Shown here one piece after another: positions 1 to 5,687 of a stretch of DNA of 5,687 nucleotides. Numbering within the stretch: position 1 is the first letter of the stretch; each line of letters starts with the position of its first letter. The notes beneath the pieces were generated by a model, which was not told the origin of the DNA, ran no database searches, and was given only the letters and a program-made list of their open reading frames with translations. The DNA lies in the NCBI GenBank assembly GCA_030731685.1, contig JANQTO010000149.1, positions 1 through 5,687 on the forward strand, in the 5' to 3' direction. Source of the DNA: Nonlabens sp. (GTDB taxonomy: Bacteria > Bacteroidota > Bacteroidia > Flavobacteriales > Flavobacteriaceae). A program made the translations under genes and the position numbers.

Positions 1-706
1 AGGCTGAGTAGTCTTTCATGATAGTTCTTATGAATGGTCCATCGCGTAAATCTGATTTTAGATTAAGCAAACCTTCTACACGCTGGCGCAATGCGTTTAG
101 TGTTCTATAATCGCGGCTTTCTTCGGCAAGGCGATAAATGTCCTTTATATTATTGATGTCCTCATCATTGAACATGTGCACGCTTTGGAATGTGGGCGTA
201 TAGTCTGGCTCAGAATCTACCAGAATAAGGTGAGAAACGCGCGCGCTTTTACGAGTGTTTATCACAATTGTTTGCGCAGCACGGTCGCCCAGTCGCTGAT
301 TTTTATCGGTTAATATTATGGTCACAATTCCCAATGCACCTGTGGTGGCAAAGATGTCTACGAGCCTAAAAATCCATCTTAAAAGGAAATCTGACCAGTG
401 CACTGGTGAGCCGTCGTCTTTAATTACTTTAATTCCCATGGCAAACTTACCTACGGTGCGACCATTAAAAATAATATGACTCCATAATGTATACGTGAAT
501 ACAGGAATGGTAGATAATTGCTCTATACCCAACACGCCGCCTACATCTACATATTGAAGCGCCTTGTAGACCGTGAGCGATAAAAAAATAAAATAAATCG
601 CAAAAACGACTAAATCTATAAGGAATGCAAGAATGCGCTTACCTAAACCAGCATATTCATATTCAATGGTAACATTTTGTGCAGTATTAATTGCAGTATT
701 AGACAT
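1..706 (-). CDS. RDD family membrane protein, C-terminus cut by window edge
   Basis: The reading frame is open for 235 codons from the ATG at 706-704 to the left edge, with no stop, so the C-terminus is missing. The product starts MSNTAINTAQNV. The RDD domain spans roughly residues 17-150. It has an Arg/Asp pair in the first membrane segment (R24 and D31 in KRILAFLID), a second hydrophobic segment around 60-80, the family motif GRTVGKFAMGIKV (82-94), a third segment around 107-132, and the closing QRLGDRAAQT motif (137-146). About 85 further soluble, charged residues follow, longer than a minimal RDD protein. RDD proteins are integral membrane proteins of mostly unknown function; some have been linked to ion transport. 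The gene is divergent from the SpoIIM-family gene with 35 bp between them, and RDD and SpoIIM genes are commonly neighbours. The start is supported by a -7-like box just upstream and by the domain beginning about 17 residues in. Confidence 0.9.
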   Translation of the reverse strand, partial: MSNTAINTAQNVTIEYEYAGLGKRILAFLIDLVVFAIYFIFLSLTVYKALQYVDVGGVLGIEQLSTIPVFTYTLWSHIIFNGRTVGKFAMGIKVIKDDGSPVHWSDFLLRWIFRLVDIFATTGALGIVTIILTDKNQRLGDRAAQTIVINTRKSARVSHLILVDSEPDYTPTFQSVHMFNDEDINNIKDIYRLAEESRDYRTLNALRQRVEGLLNLKSDLRDGPFIRTIMKDYSA

Positions 707-721
707 AGTGTTATAAGTTTA
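690..721 (+). promoter_or_regulatory. Weak candidate promoter of the rightward operon
   Basis: TAAGTTTA at 714-721 matches the Bacteroidota -7 consensus TAnnTTTG at five of its six fixed positions. ATTG at 690-693 matches the -33 TTTG at three of four positions, with a 20-nt spacer. Transcription would then start close to 727, about 15 nt before the ATG at 742. In AT-rich DNA such partial matches are common. The placement is attractive mainly because this short gap is the only non-coding DNA ahead of the operon. Confidence 0.2.
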
Positions 722-731
722 TATCCTTAAA

Positions 732-739
732 CAAAGATA
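732..739 (-). promoter_or_regulatory. Candidate -7 box of the RDD gene promoter
   Basis: Read on the minus strand this is TATCTTTG, an exact match to the Bacteroidota -7 consensus TAnnTTTG. It lies 25 bp upstream of the RDD start codon, which would give a short leader of about 20 nt. The nearest upstream TTTG (769-766 on the minus strand) is 26 nt away, longer than the usual 17-23 nt spacing, so the -33 half is weak. If the call is right, the -33 region lies inside the first codons of the divergent SpoIIM-family gene. Confidence 0.4.
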
Positions 740-741
740 GT

Positions 742-1713
742 ATGCGCGAGGCCGCTTTTGTGAAGCAAAATAAGGAAAAATGGATTGCATTTGAGCATGC
801 TATGGACAGTAATCTGAAAATAAACCCAGACCACTTGTCGGCGCTTTACATTCAGCTCACTAATGACCTTGCTTACGCGCAAACATATTATAAAAATTCT
901 AATACATTACGTTATTTAAATTCGCTTGCGAGTCAAGCGCATCAGAAAATTTATGTAAATAAAAAAGAAAGCAAGCGCAGCATCGTTGGCTTTTTTAAAA
1001 CAGATTTTCCGTTGTTCTTTTCAGGATACCAGCGTGAGTTTTTATATGCAATAGGTATTTTCTTTCTTGCAGTCTTGATAGGAACTATAAGCACGCTTAA
1101 TGATGATAGTTTTGTTAGGCTTATTTTGGGTGACGCTTATGTTAATAAAACACTGCAAAACATAGCTGCTGGTAATCCTACTGCCATCTATCAAACCATG
1201 GGTCAAGGAGACATGTTTCTAGCCATTACTATTAATAATATTAGGGTAGGTATGGTCTGTTTCATATTTGGCATATTTACTTCGCTGGCTGTAGGTTATG
1301 TGATTTTTAACAACGGTATTATGGTCGGTGCATTTTTCACGATGTTTTATCAAGAAGGTGTGAGCTTTGAATCCTGGCGTGTAATAATGTTACACGGTAC
1401 CATAGAACTTTCTATTATCGTCGTTTGTGGTGCGGCAGGAATAGTTATGGGTAACGGGTTGCTGTTTCCAAAAACACATACACGCATGTATAGCTTTATC
1501 AAGGCCGCAAAAGATGGCCTTAAAATAATGTTGAGCACAGTTCCCTTATTTATTGTCGCCGGTTTTATAGAAGGTTTTATTACGCGTTATGCATTTATGC
1601 CAGCCATTGTCAATTATGCTATAGTGATAGCAAGTGCCGTTCTCATCGTATGGTACTATGGCTTTTATCCTCAACTACTAAAAAGAGCGCATGAGCAAGT
1701 ACGTCGAGCCTAG
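742..1713 (+). CDS. SpoIIM-family (stage II sporulation protein M-like) membrane protein
   Basis: This 323-residue protein has a soluble N-terminal part (about 1-95) followed by a multi-pass membrane domain. The first membrane segment is near residues 100-116. The family core follows with NNIRVG (165-170), a glycine-rich segment ending in NNGIMVGAFF (190-199), and the HGTIE motif (218-222) leading into another glycine-rich helix. Two further hydrophobic segments lie near the C-terminus, which ends in a basic tail. In endospore formers SpoIIM belongs to the SpoIID-SpoIIM-SpoIIP complex that remodels peptidoglycan during engulfment. Flavobacteria do not sporulate and the partners are not seen here, so a sporulation role should not be inferred; an envelope role is possible. 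The ATG at 742 is chosen because MREAAFVKQNKEKW resembles the usual N-terminus in this group; no clear Shine-Dalgarno precedes it. It is the first gene of the operon, and its 3' end overlaps the next gene by 23 nt. Confidence 0.88.
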   Translation: MREAAFVKQNKEKWIAFEHAMDSNLKINPDHLSALYIQLTNDLAYAQTYYKNSNTLRYLNSLASQAHQKIYVNKKESKRSIVGFFKTDFPLFFSGYQREFLYAIGIFFLAVLIGTISTLNDDSFVRLILGDAYVNKTLQNIAAGNPTAIYQTMGQGDMFLAITINNIRVGMVCFIFGIFTSLAVGYVIFNNGIMVGAFFTMFYQEGVSFESWRVIMLHGTIELSIIVVCGAAGIVMGNGLLFPKTHTRMYSFIKAAKDGLKIMLSTVPLFIVAGFIEGFITRYAFMPAIVNYAIVIASAVLIVWYYGFYPQLLKRAHEQVRRA

Positions 1714-2626
1714 ATTGCGTAGGGATTTTAGTGGAGTGATAACGGCGTTTGTAGATTTCTTGAAGGGAAATCATACGAACCTGCTGAGTATTTTTATCAG
1801 TTACAACTTCGTGTTTATTCTTATATTTTTCTTGTATAATTATCTTGTATCTGACGGTATTGCAGGGTTGATAGCATTGAGCTCTGGCGATATAGGTGGT
1901 TATGTAGATTACTCTCAGCAAAACAACGAAGACTATCAAACGCTGGGTGTCATAGTAATGATGCTCAGTTATATGTTAATGATTGCCTTTAATGCTGGTC
2001 TTGCTGGAATTTACATGAGACAATATGAGCGTTACCAGCATAATAATATAACGGGTGGTGAAATATTTAAACTAGCCTTTAAAAAAATAGGAGGTGTGTT
2101 GCTTATTTTGGTACTTGCTGCTATTGCGCTATTGCCTACGTTCATCGTTGCTGTCATTAGTTTGATTATACCTTTATTGGGTATTTTTGTTTTCTTGCTT
2201 ATAGCATTCAGCTTTTTAACATGGATAGGTCTTAGCATTTTTGCCTATACGTATCATGAGGACCTGTCACCGGTAAGTTCTTTAGGACGTGGCTGGCAAT
2301 TGCTCTTTTCAAATTACTGGAAAGCCGTAGGTGTTGCTTCGTTAACTGCTATAATCATACAGGTGCTTTTTGGTCTTTTTCAATTGTTGCCGGGCGCCAT
2401 CATCGGTATTATAAGTTATAATTCTACACTTGACAATGTAGAACTCCAAGAAGATATTTACATCAAAGCCATCAGCTTTGTATTTTATGCAATCAATTCC
2501 ATAACTACAATTCTGTCATTTTTGCTTATCATGTTCATGTACGGTTATCTGTATCTGAATTTGCATGAAACGAAGTATAATGTGTATTTACAAACGCGCA
2601 TACGTAAACTAGGAGAACACTTATGA
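1691..2626 (+). CDS. Polytopic membrane protein of unknown function
   Basis: This 311-residue hydrophobic protein has a short basic N-terminus (KYVEPRLRRDF) and about six membrane segments. They lie near residues 30-53, 85-108, 133-155, 157-188 (long, perhaps two), 210-243 (perhaps a re-entrant pair) and 260-290. A basic tail (QTRIRKLGEHL) ends the protein. I see no catalytic motif. The hydrophobicity pattern and position next to SpoIIM and DUF4129 genes recall proteins annotated as glycerophosphoryl diester phosphodiesterase membrane-domain-like or simply hypothetical, but I cannot confirm that from sequence alone. The ATG at 1691 overlaps the end of the preceding gene by 23 nt in another reading frame. 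It is preferred because the residues before the first helix look like a normal cytoplasmic start and later in-frame ATGs would delete helices. Its stop overlaps the next start as ATGA. Existence as a gene is secure; function is unknown. Confidence 0.85.
   Translation: MSKYVEPRLRRDFSGVITAFVDFLKGNHTNLLSIFISYNFVFILIFFLYNYLVSDGIAGLIALSSGDIGGYVDYSQQNNEDYQTLGVIVMMLSYMLMIAFNAGLAGIYMRQYERYQHNNITGGEIFKLAFKKIGGVLLILVLAAIALLPTFIVAVISLIIPLLGIFVFLLIAFSFLTWIGLSIFAYTYHEDLSPVSSLGRGWQLLFSNYWKAVGVASLTAIIIQVLFGLFQLLPGAIIGIISYNSTLDNVELQEDIYIKAISFVFYAINSITTILSFLLIMFMYGYLYLNLHETKYNVYLQTRIRKLGEHL
2611..2615 (+). promoter_or_regulatory. Shine-Dalgarno-like AGGAG ahead of the DUF4129 gene
   Basis: AGGAG ends 7 nt before the ATG at 2623 and lies inside the last codons of the upstream gene. 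It is the only good Shine-Dalgarno match at a gene junction in this window, where most starts have none. It supports the 2623 start and coupled re-initiation at the ATGA overlap. Bacteroidota rely little on Shine-Dalgarno pairing, so it may be incidental. Confidence 0.4.
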
Positions 2627-3393
2627 GCAGTTTGAAGTACACTCTTTTAAGCATCGTCATGTTCTTGTCCTTTTTTAAGGTCACAGGACAGCTGGAAAAT
2701 ATGATTCCTGACATAGAAAGGCAACCTGTCGTTATTGTTGACACGCTTGGGCGCAACTATGACACGCTGGAAATAGCAAGTAGGAATTTTGACAAAAACC
2801 TAAAGGAGTCTTACAGCGGACCAGCTTATAATTACAACCGTGTTGCAAAAACAGGCAAGGACAACTTCTTGTCGCGTTTTATTAGTTGGCTATTAGAAAG
2901 TCTATCCGATATTTTTGGGTTTACATTTTCAAAGCTAACCATAGAAATTATCACCTATGTTTTTTACTTTATCATAGGAGTTGTTGTGCTTTATGTAATC
3001 ATAAGGTTCGTGGGCAGTGAAGGTTTTTCTAAGGTATTGGGCAAGGAATCTAAGGTTACTGGAGTGGTAAATTTAGAAGAAGAACACATAGAGGACATAG
3101 ATTTAGAAGCATTTATAAAAGAAAGTCTGGAGCAAGGTAATTATAGAAACGCATTGCGATACCAGTATCTCAATGTGCTTAAAGCATTAAGTAGTAAAGC
3201 AGTTATAGACTGGGATTTTCAAAAAACAAGTGCTGATTATTATCGGGAGATTAAAACCCAGACCGTTAAAGAACAATTTAAAAACGTATCGCGCATTTAT
3301 GACTATGTTTGGTATGGTGAGTTCCCCATAGAACACAACAGTTACGAAGAAGCCATGGAGCAGTTTAATCAATTAGCTAAAACTGCCGTATAA
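2623..3393 (+). CDS. DUF4129 domain-containing membrane-anchored protein
   Basis: The 256-residue product begins with a hydrophobic signal or anchor segment (about 6-22, ending VTGQ), so the next ~80 residues are probably outside the inner membrane. A clear membrane helix lies at about 107-128. The cytoplasmic C-terminal half matches DUF4129: an acidic lead-in (152-162), QGNYRNALRYQYLNVLKAL (171-189), the KTSADYYREI segment (201-210) and the hallmark VWYGEF (229-234). DUF4129 occurs as a single domain or as the C-terminal part of transglutaminase-like membrane proteins, often encoded beside MoxR and DUF58 genes; its biochemical activity is not established. The start overlaps the previous stop by 4 nt (ATGA) and the stop overlaps the next start by 1 nt (TAATG), which points to translational coupling and balanced production with its neighbours. 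Confidence 0.88.
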   Translation: MSSLKYTLLSIVMFLSFFKVTGQLENMIPDIERQPVVIVDTLGRNYDTLEIASRNFDKNLKESYSGPAYNYNRVAKTGKDNFLSRFISWLLESLSDIFGFTFSKLTIEIITYVFYFIIGVVVLYVIIRFVGSEGFSKVLGKESKVTGVVNLEEEHIEDIDLEAFIKESLEQGNYRNALRYQYLNVLKALSSKAVIDWDFQKTSADYYREIKTQTVKEQFKNVSRIYDYVWYGEFPIEHNSYEEAMEQFNQLAKTAV

Positions 3394-4694
3394 TGACTAA
3401 AAAATCAAAACTACTATTATACCTGCTTGGCGGTTTAGTGCTTTTACTTCTTGTGCTGGAGATGATTACGCCGCAGCCGCTTAACTGGACAGAAAGCTAT
3501 ACAACGACAGACAAAATTCCGTTTGGTGCATATGTGCTCTATGAAGAACTTGACGAACTTTTTGAACCGCACAAGGTAGAAAAAGTAGAAAATGACCCTA
3601 TTTCATTTTTAAAGGAACACAAAAAGGACACAAACTCAAACTACCTATTTATCAACGATTACCTAGGTTTTGATAGTGCCGAGGTGGACGACATCCTAGA
3701 CTACGTAGCTCGCGGAAACAAACTTTTTGTTTCCAGTAAAAGCACGTCAGGTTTCCTGGCAGATTCCCTGAAACTCGAGTCAAATTACGTCTATGAATAT
3801 TACGAAGAAGACACCGTGCGCGTGCGTCTCAGTAATAAATCCTTCAAGAATCGCAGTTACGTGTACACCCGTGGCAGTATGTATTCCTATTTTACAAACT
3901 ACGATTCTACCCGTACCAAAGTACTAGGCGAGGTACTGCCGTTCAATCCAATAAAATCAGCATTTGAAAATGTAGTGGGTAAAACTAAAAAAGAGAATGA
4001 CACTATAGAGACTTTTCAGGACAAACTGGTACTAGCCGCACTAGAAAAATCCAAAAACCGTAAAGTACCGCAGGTAAATTTTGTGGAGGTAAAAGTAGGT
4101 AAAGGTGCCATTTATTACCATCTTAACCCAATTGCGTTTACAAACTACTACATGCTCCAACCAGGTAAGGAGCAGTATGTCGCAGAAACGCTTTCTTACC
4201 TCAATGATGGGCCAGTCTACGTAGATAATTATGGCAAGTCTGGAAAGCGCGTCATCACATCACCCATGCGATATATTCTAAGTCAGGATGCGCTGCGCTG
4301 GGCTTGGTACCTCACGCTGGCAGCTATATTATTTTACTTTGTATTTAAGGCAAAACGAGAGCAGCGTGCTATTCCTGTGGTGAAACCATTAGAAAACAGT
4401 ACTGTTTCATTTACCAGAACTATTGGAAATCTGCATTTTCAAAGTGGTGATTATACAGGTATCATTCACAAGAAGATAAACTTTTTTCTGGAACGGGTGC
4501 GCACGACCATGTATCTCGATACCACAAAACTGGACCAGGCATTTATCAACAAACTTGCGGTTAAAGCCGTGAAACCCCTAGAAGAAACGACTACCCTTAT
4601 CAATACCATTAAATTATTGCGCAACGACGGCCCGCACAATCAGGCTCAATTAAAACAACTCAACGCCAGGCTAGAAGCGTTCTTAAAAGAATAG
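3393..4694 (+). CDS. DUF4350 domain-containing membrane protein
   Basis: This 433-residue protein has a basic N-terminus (TKKSK), a leucine-rich membrane helix at about 7-25, a large extracytoplasmic domain (about 26-300), a second helix at 303-319 followed by positive charges (KAKREQR), and a soluble C-terminal region of about 110 residues predicted to be cytoplasmic. The segment right after the first helix, NWTESYTTTDKIPFGAYVLY (31-50), is the recognisable DUF4350 start. YLFINDYLGF and the aspartate-rich stretch after it fit the alpha/beta fold expected for the domain. No enzyme active site is evident. In this neighbourhood DUF4350 proteins sit between DUF4129 and MoxR genes, suggesting a bridge between periplasmic events and the cytoplasmic ATPase; that is inference. 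The start shares one base with the previous stop and has no Shine-Dalgarno. The stop is 3 nt before the moxR start. Confidence 0.87.
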   Translation: MTKKSKLLLYLLGGLVLLLLVLEMITPQPLNWTESYTTTDKIPFGAYVLYEELDELFEPHKVEKVENDPISFLKEHKKDTNSNYLFINDYLGFDSAEVDDILDYVARGNKLFVSSKSTSGFLADSLKLESNYVYEYYEEDTVRVRLSNKSFKNRSYVYTRGSMYSYFTNYDSTRTKVLGEVLPFNPIKSAFENVVGKTKKENDTIETFQDKLVLAALEKSKNRKVPQVNFVEVKVGKGAIYYHLNPIAFTNYYMLQPGKEQYVAETLSYLNDGPVYVDNYGKSGKRVITSPMRYILSQDALRWAWYLTLAAILFYFVFKAKREQRAIPVVKPLENSTVSFTRTIGNLHFQSGDYTGIIHKKINFFLERVRTTMYLDTTKLDQAFINKLAVKAVKPLEETTTLINTIKLLRNDGPHNQAQLKQLNARLEAFLKE

Positions 4695-4697
4695 ATT

Positions 4698-5687
4698 ATG
4701 GAAGAGAATACAAATATGAATCCACAAGACCAGCAACCACAAGTGCCGGCTCAAGAGCAGTTTATACAACAACCGCAGCAGGATGGTGGAGATAACGCTT
4801 TCGCGAAAGCGGAAACAGAAAACCCAACTGCAACACCAAAACTAGAAGAGGAAACAACAAGCCTAGCATTCAAAAACCGACTGGACTTAGACAAACTATC
4901 GGCAGCGGTATATCAAATCAAAACAGAATTGCGCAAGGTAATCGTAGGGCAGGACGAGATGATAGATTTACTCATCGTTTCCATACTTGCAAACGGGCAC
5001 TCGCTTATAGAAGGTGTTCCAGGAGTTGCAAAAACGGTAACTGCAAAGTTACTTGCTCGTACGATGGATGTTGGCTTTTCTAGGATTCAGTTCACGCCAG
5101 ACCTCATGCCGTCGGACATTTTAGGAACTTCTGTTTTTTCTATGAAGGACAACGAGTTTGAGTTTAAGCCAGGACCTATATTTTCAAATATCATCTTGAT
5201 AGATGAGATTAACCGCGCACCTGCCAAAACACAGGCAGCACTCTTTGAAGCCATGGCCGAGCGCCAAATTACCATTGACGGGAAGGAATATGATTTGAAC
5301 GCGCCTTTCCTCGTATTTGCTACCCAAAACCCGGTAGAACAAGAAGGTACGTACAGATTGCCTGAAGCACAACTGGACCGTTTTCTTTTTAAAATCAATG
5401 TAGATTATCCAAATCTAGAACAAGAAATTCAGATTTTGCAGGACAATCATGAGCGCAAAGATGGTAATCCAGAAGAGTTGGTAAAGCCAGTACTCACCGC
5501 TTCCGATGTGAAAAAGTACCAAGGCATCGTGCGTAGCGTCATTATTGAGGACAACTTGATAAAATACATCGCCCAAATCGTTTTGAATACCCGTAATAAT
5601 GCCAACCTTTATTTAGGAGCGTCACCACGTGCGTCCATCGCGATTATGAATGGTGCAAAAGCATATGCCGCAGTGATGGGACGCGAT
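4698..5687 (+). CDS. moxR: MoxR-family AAA+ ATPase, C-terminus cut by window edge
   Basis: The frame is open for exactly 330 codons to the right edge without a stop; only the end of the lid domain is missing. The AAA+ core is complete in its key motifs: Walker A GVPGVAKT (106-113, K112), Walker B ILIDEINRA (166-174, D169/E170), sensor 1 ATQNP (208-212), an arginine-finger region EAQLDRF (223-229, R228) and sensor 2 GASPRAS (307-313, R311). GQDEMI (84-89) marks the start of the core. MoxR ATPases are chaperone-like remodellers that typically act with von Willebrand A or DUF58 proteins; a DUF58 gene is the expected next gene. The first ~58 residues are a low-complexity Gln/Pro/Glu-rich extension containing a palindrome-encoded AFAKA stretch. 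An alternative start at M7 (4716) cannot be excluded. The symbol is the generic family name. Confidence 0.95.
   Translation, partial: MEENTNMNPQDQQPQVPAQEQFIQQPQQDGGDNAFAKAETENPTATPKLEEETTSLAFKNRLDLDKLSAAVYQIKTELRKVIVGQDEMIDLLIVSILANGHSLIEGVPGVAKTVTAKLLARTMDVGFSRIQFTPDLMPSDILGTSVFSMKDNEFEFKPGPIFSNIILIDEINRAPAKTQAALFEAMAERQITIDGKEYDLNAPFLVFATQNPVEQEGTYRLPEAQLDRFLFKINVDYPNLEQEIQILQDNHERKDGNPEELVKPVLTASDVKKYQGIVRSVIIEDNLIKYIAQIVLNTRNNANLYLGASPRASIAIMNGAKAYAAVMGRD
4796..4811. repeat. Perfect 16-bp palindrome inside moxR
   Basis: CGCTTTCGCGAAAGCG is identical to its own reverse complement with no spacer; the symmetry stops at the flanking bases. It is GC-rich within an AT-rich, Gln/Pro-rich coding stretch and encodes the end of N33 plus AFAKA (34-38) of the MoxR extension. 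It interrupts otherwise polar, disordered sequence with a small alanine-rich insert. No second copy is present in this window. It resembles the dispersed short palindromes of some marine flavobacterial genomes, but membership of such a family needs a genome-wide count. Confidence 0.6.

Noticed and set aside
394..407. A 14-bp perfect palindrome, ACCAGTGCACTGGT, inside the RDD gene
   Set aside because: About 0.35 such palindromes are expected by chance in a window this long. It lies in a conserved coding stretch (SPVHW after the RDD family motif), so codon constraint explains it.
1501..1521. Inverted repeat AAGGCC / GGCCTT with a 9-nt loop, resembling a terminator stem
   Set aside because: It lies in the middle of the SpoIIM-like coding region and has no T-run on either strand; the stem is only 6 bp.
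742..1713. Sporulation function suggested by the family name
   Set aside because: No other sporulation gene is present and the organism appears to be a flavobacterium, a lineage without endospores; only family membership is supported.
1643..1939. 98-codon open frame on the minus strand across the junction of the SpoIIM-like gene and the next gene
   Set aside because: It lies opposite two well-supported coding regions and its translation has no recognisable domain or plausible start context.
4695..4697. Possible operon end or internal terminator between the DUF4350 gene and moxR
   Set aside because: The gap is only 3 bp with no stem-loop, so readthrough and coupling are the simpler reading.
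5087..5398. 103-codon open frame on the minus strand
   Set aside because: It is antisense to the conserved AAA+ core of moxR, has no family resemblance and is explained by codon bias of the real gene.

Overview
The window looks like a piece of chromosome from a member of the Bacteroidota, most likely a marine Flavobacteriaceae. The evidence is AT-rich DNA, a TAnnTTTG-type -7 promoter box, starts with little or no Shine-Dalgarno sequence, and the gene content and order. The species cannot be named from the sequence alone.

Layout: a partial RDD-family membrane protein gene runs leftward from 706 off the left edge. After a 35-bp divergent gap, five genes run rightward in one tightly packed block: a SpoIIM-family membrane protein (742-1713), a polytopic membrane protein of unknown function (1691-2626), a DUF4129 protein (2623-3393), a DUF4350 protein (3393-4694) and a MoxR-family AAA+ ATPase (4698 to beyond the right edge). 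The junctions are overlaps of 23, 4 and 1 nt and then a 3-nt gap, so a single transcript with coupled translation is very likely. There is no gene-free stretch longer than 35 bp. I saw no rRNA, tRNA, CRISPR array, insertion sequence or intrinsic terminator.

The set of families (RDD, SpoIIM, multi-TM protein, DUF4129, DUF4350, MoxR) is a known recurring neighbourhood whose biochemical role is unsettled. MoxR ATPases usually work with a DUF58/von Willebrand A partner encoded just downstream; that gene would lie beyond the right edge here. Four of the other five proteins are clearly integral membrane proteins and the DUF4129 protein is membrane-anchored. The simplest reading is a cytoplasmic MoxR chaperone/remodeller acting on an envelope complex, perhaps concerned with cell-wall or membrane homeostasis. 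That functional reading is inference.

The most unusual local signal is a perfect 16-bp GC-rich palindrome (4796-4811) inside the poorly conserved N-terminal extension of the MoxR gene. It looks like a dispersed palindromic element tolerated in frame.
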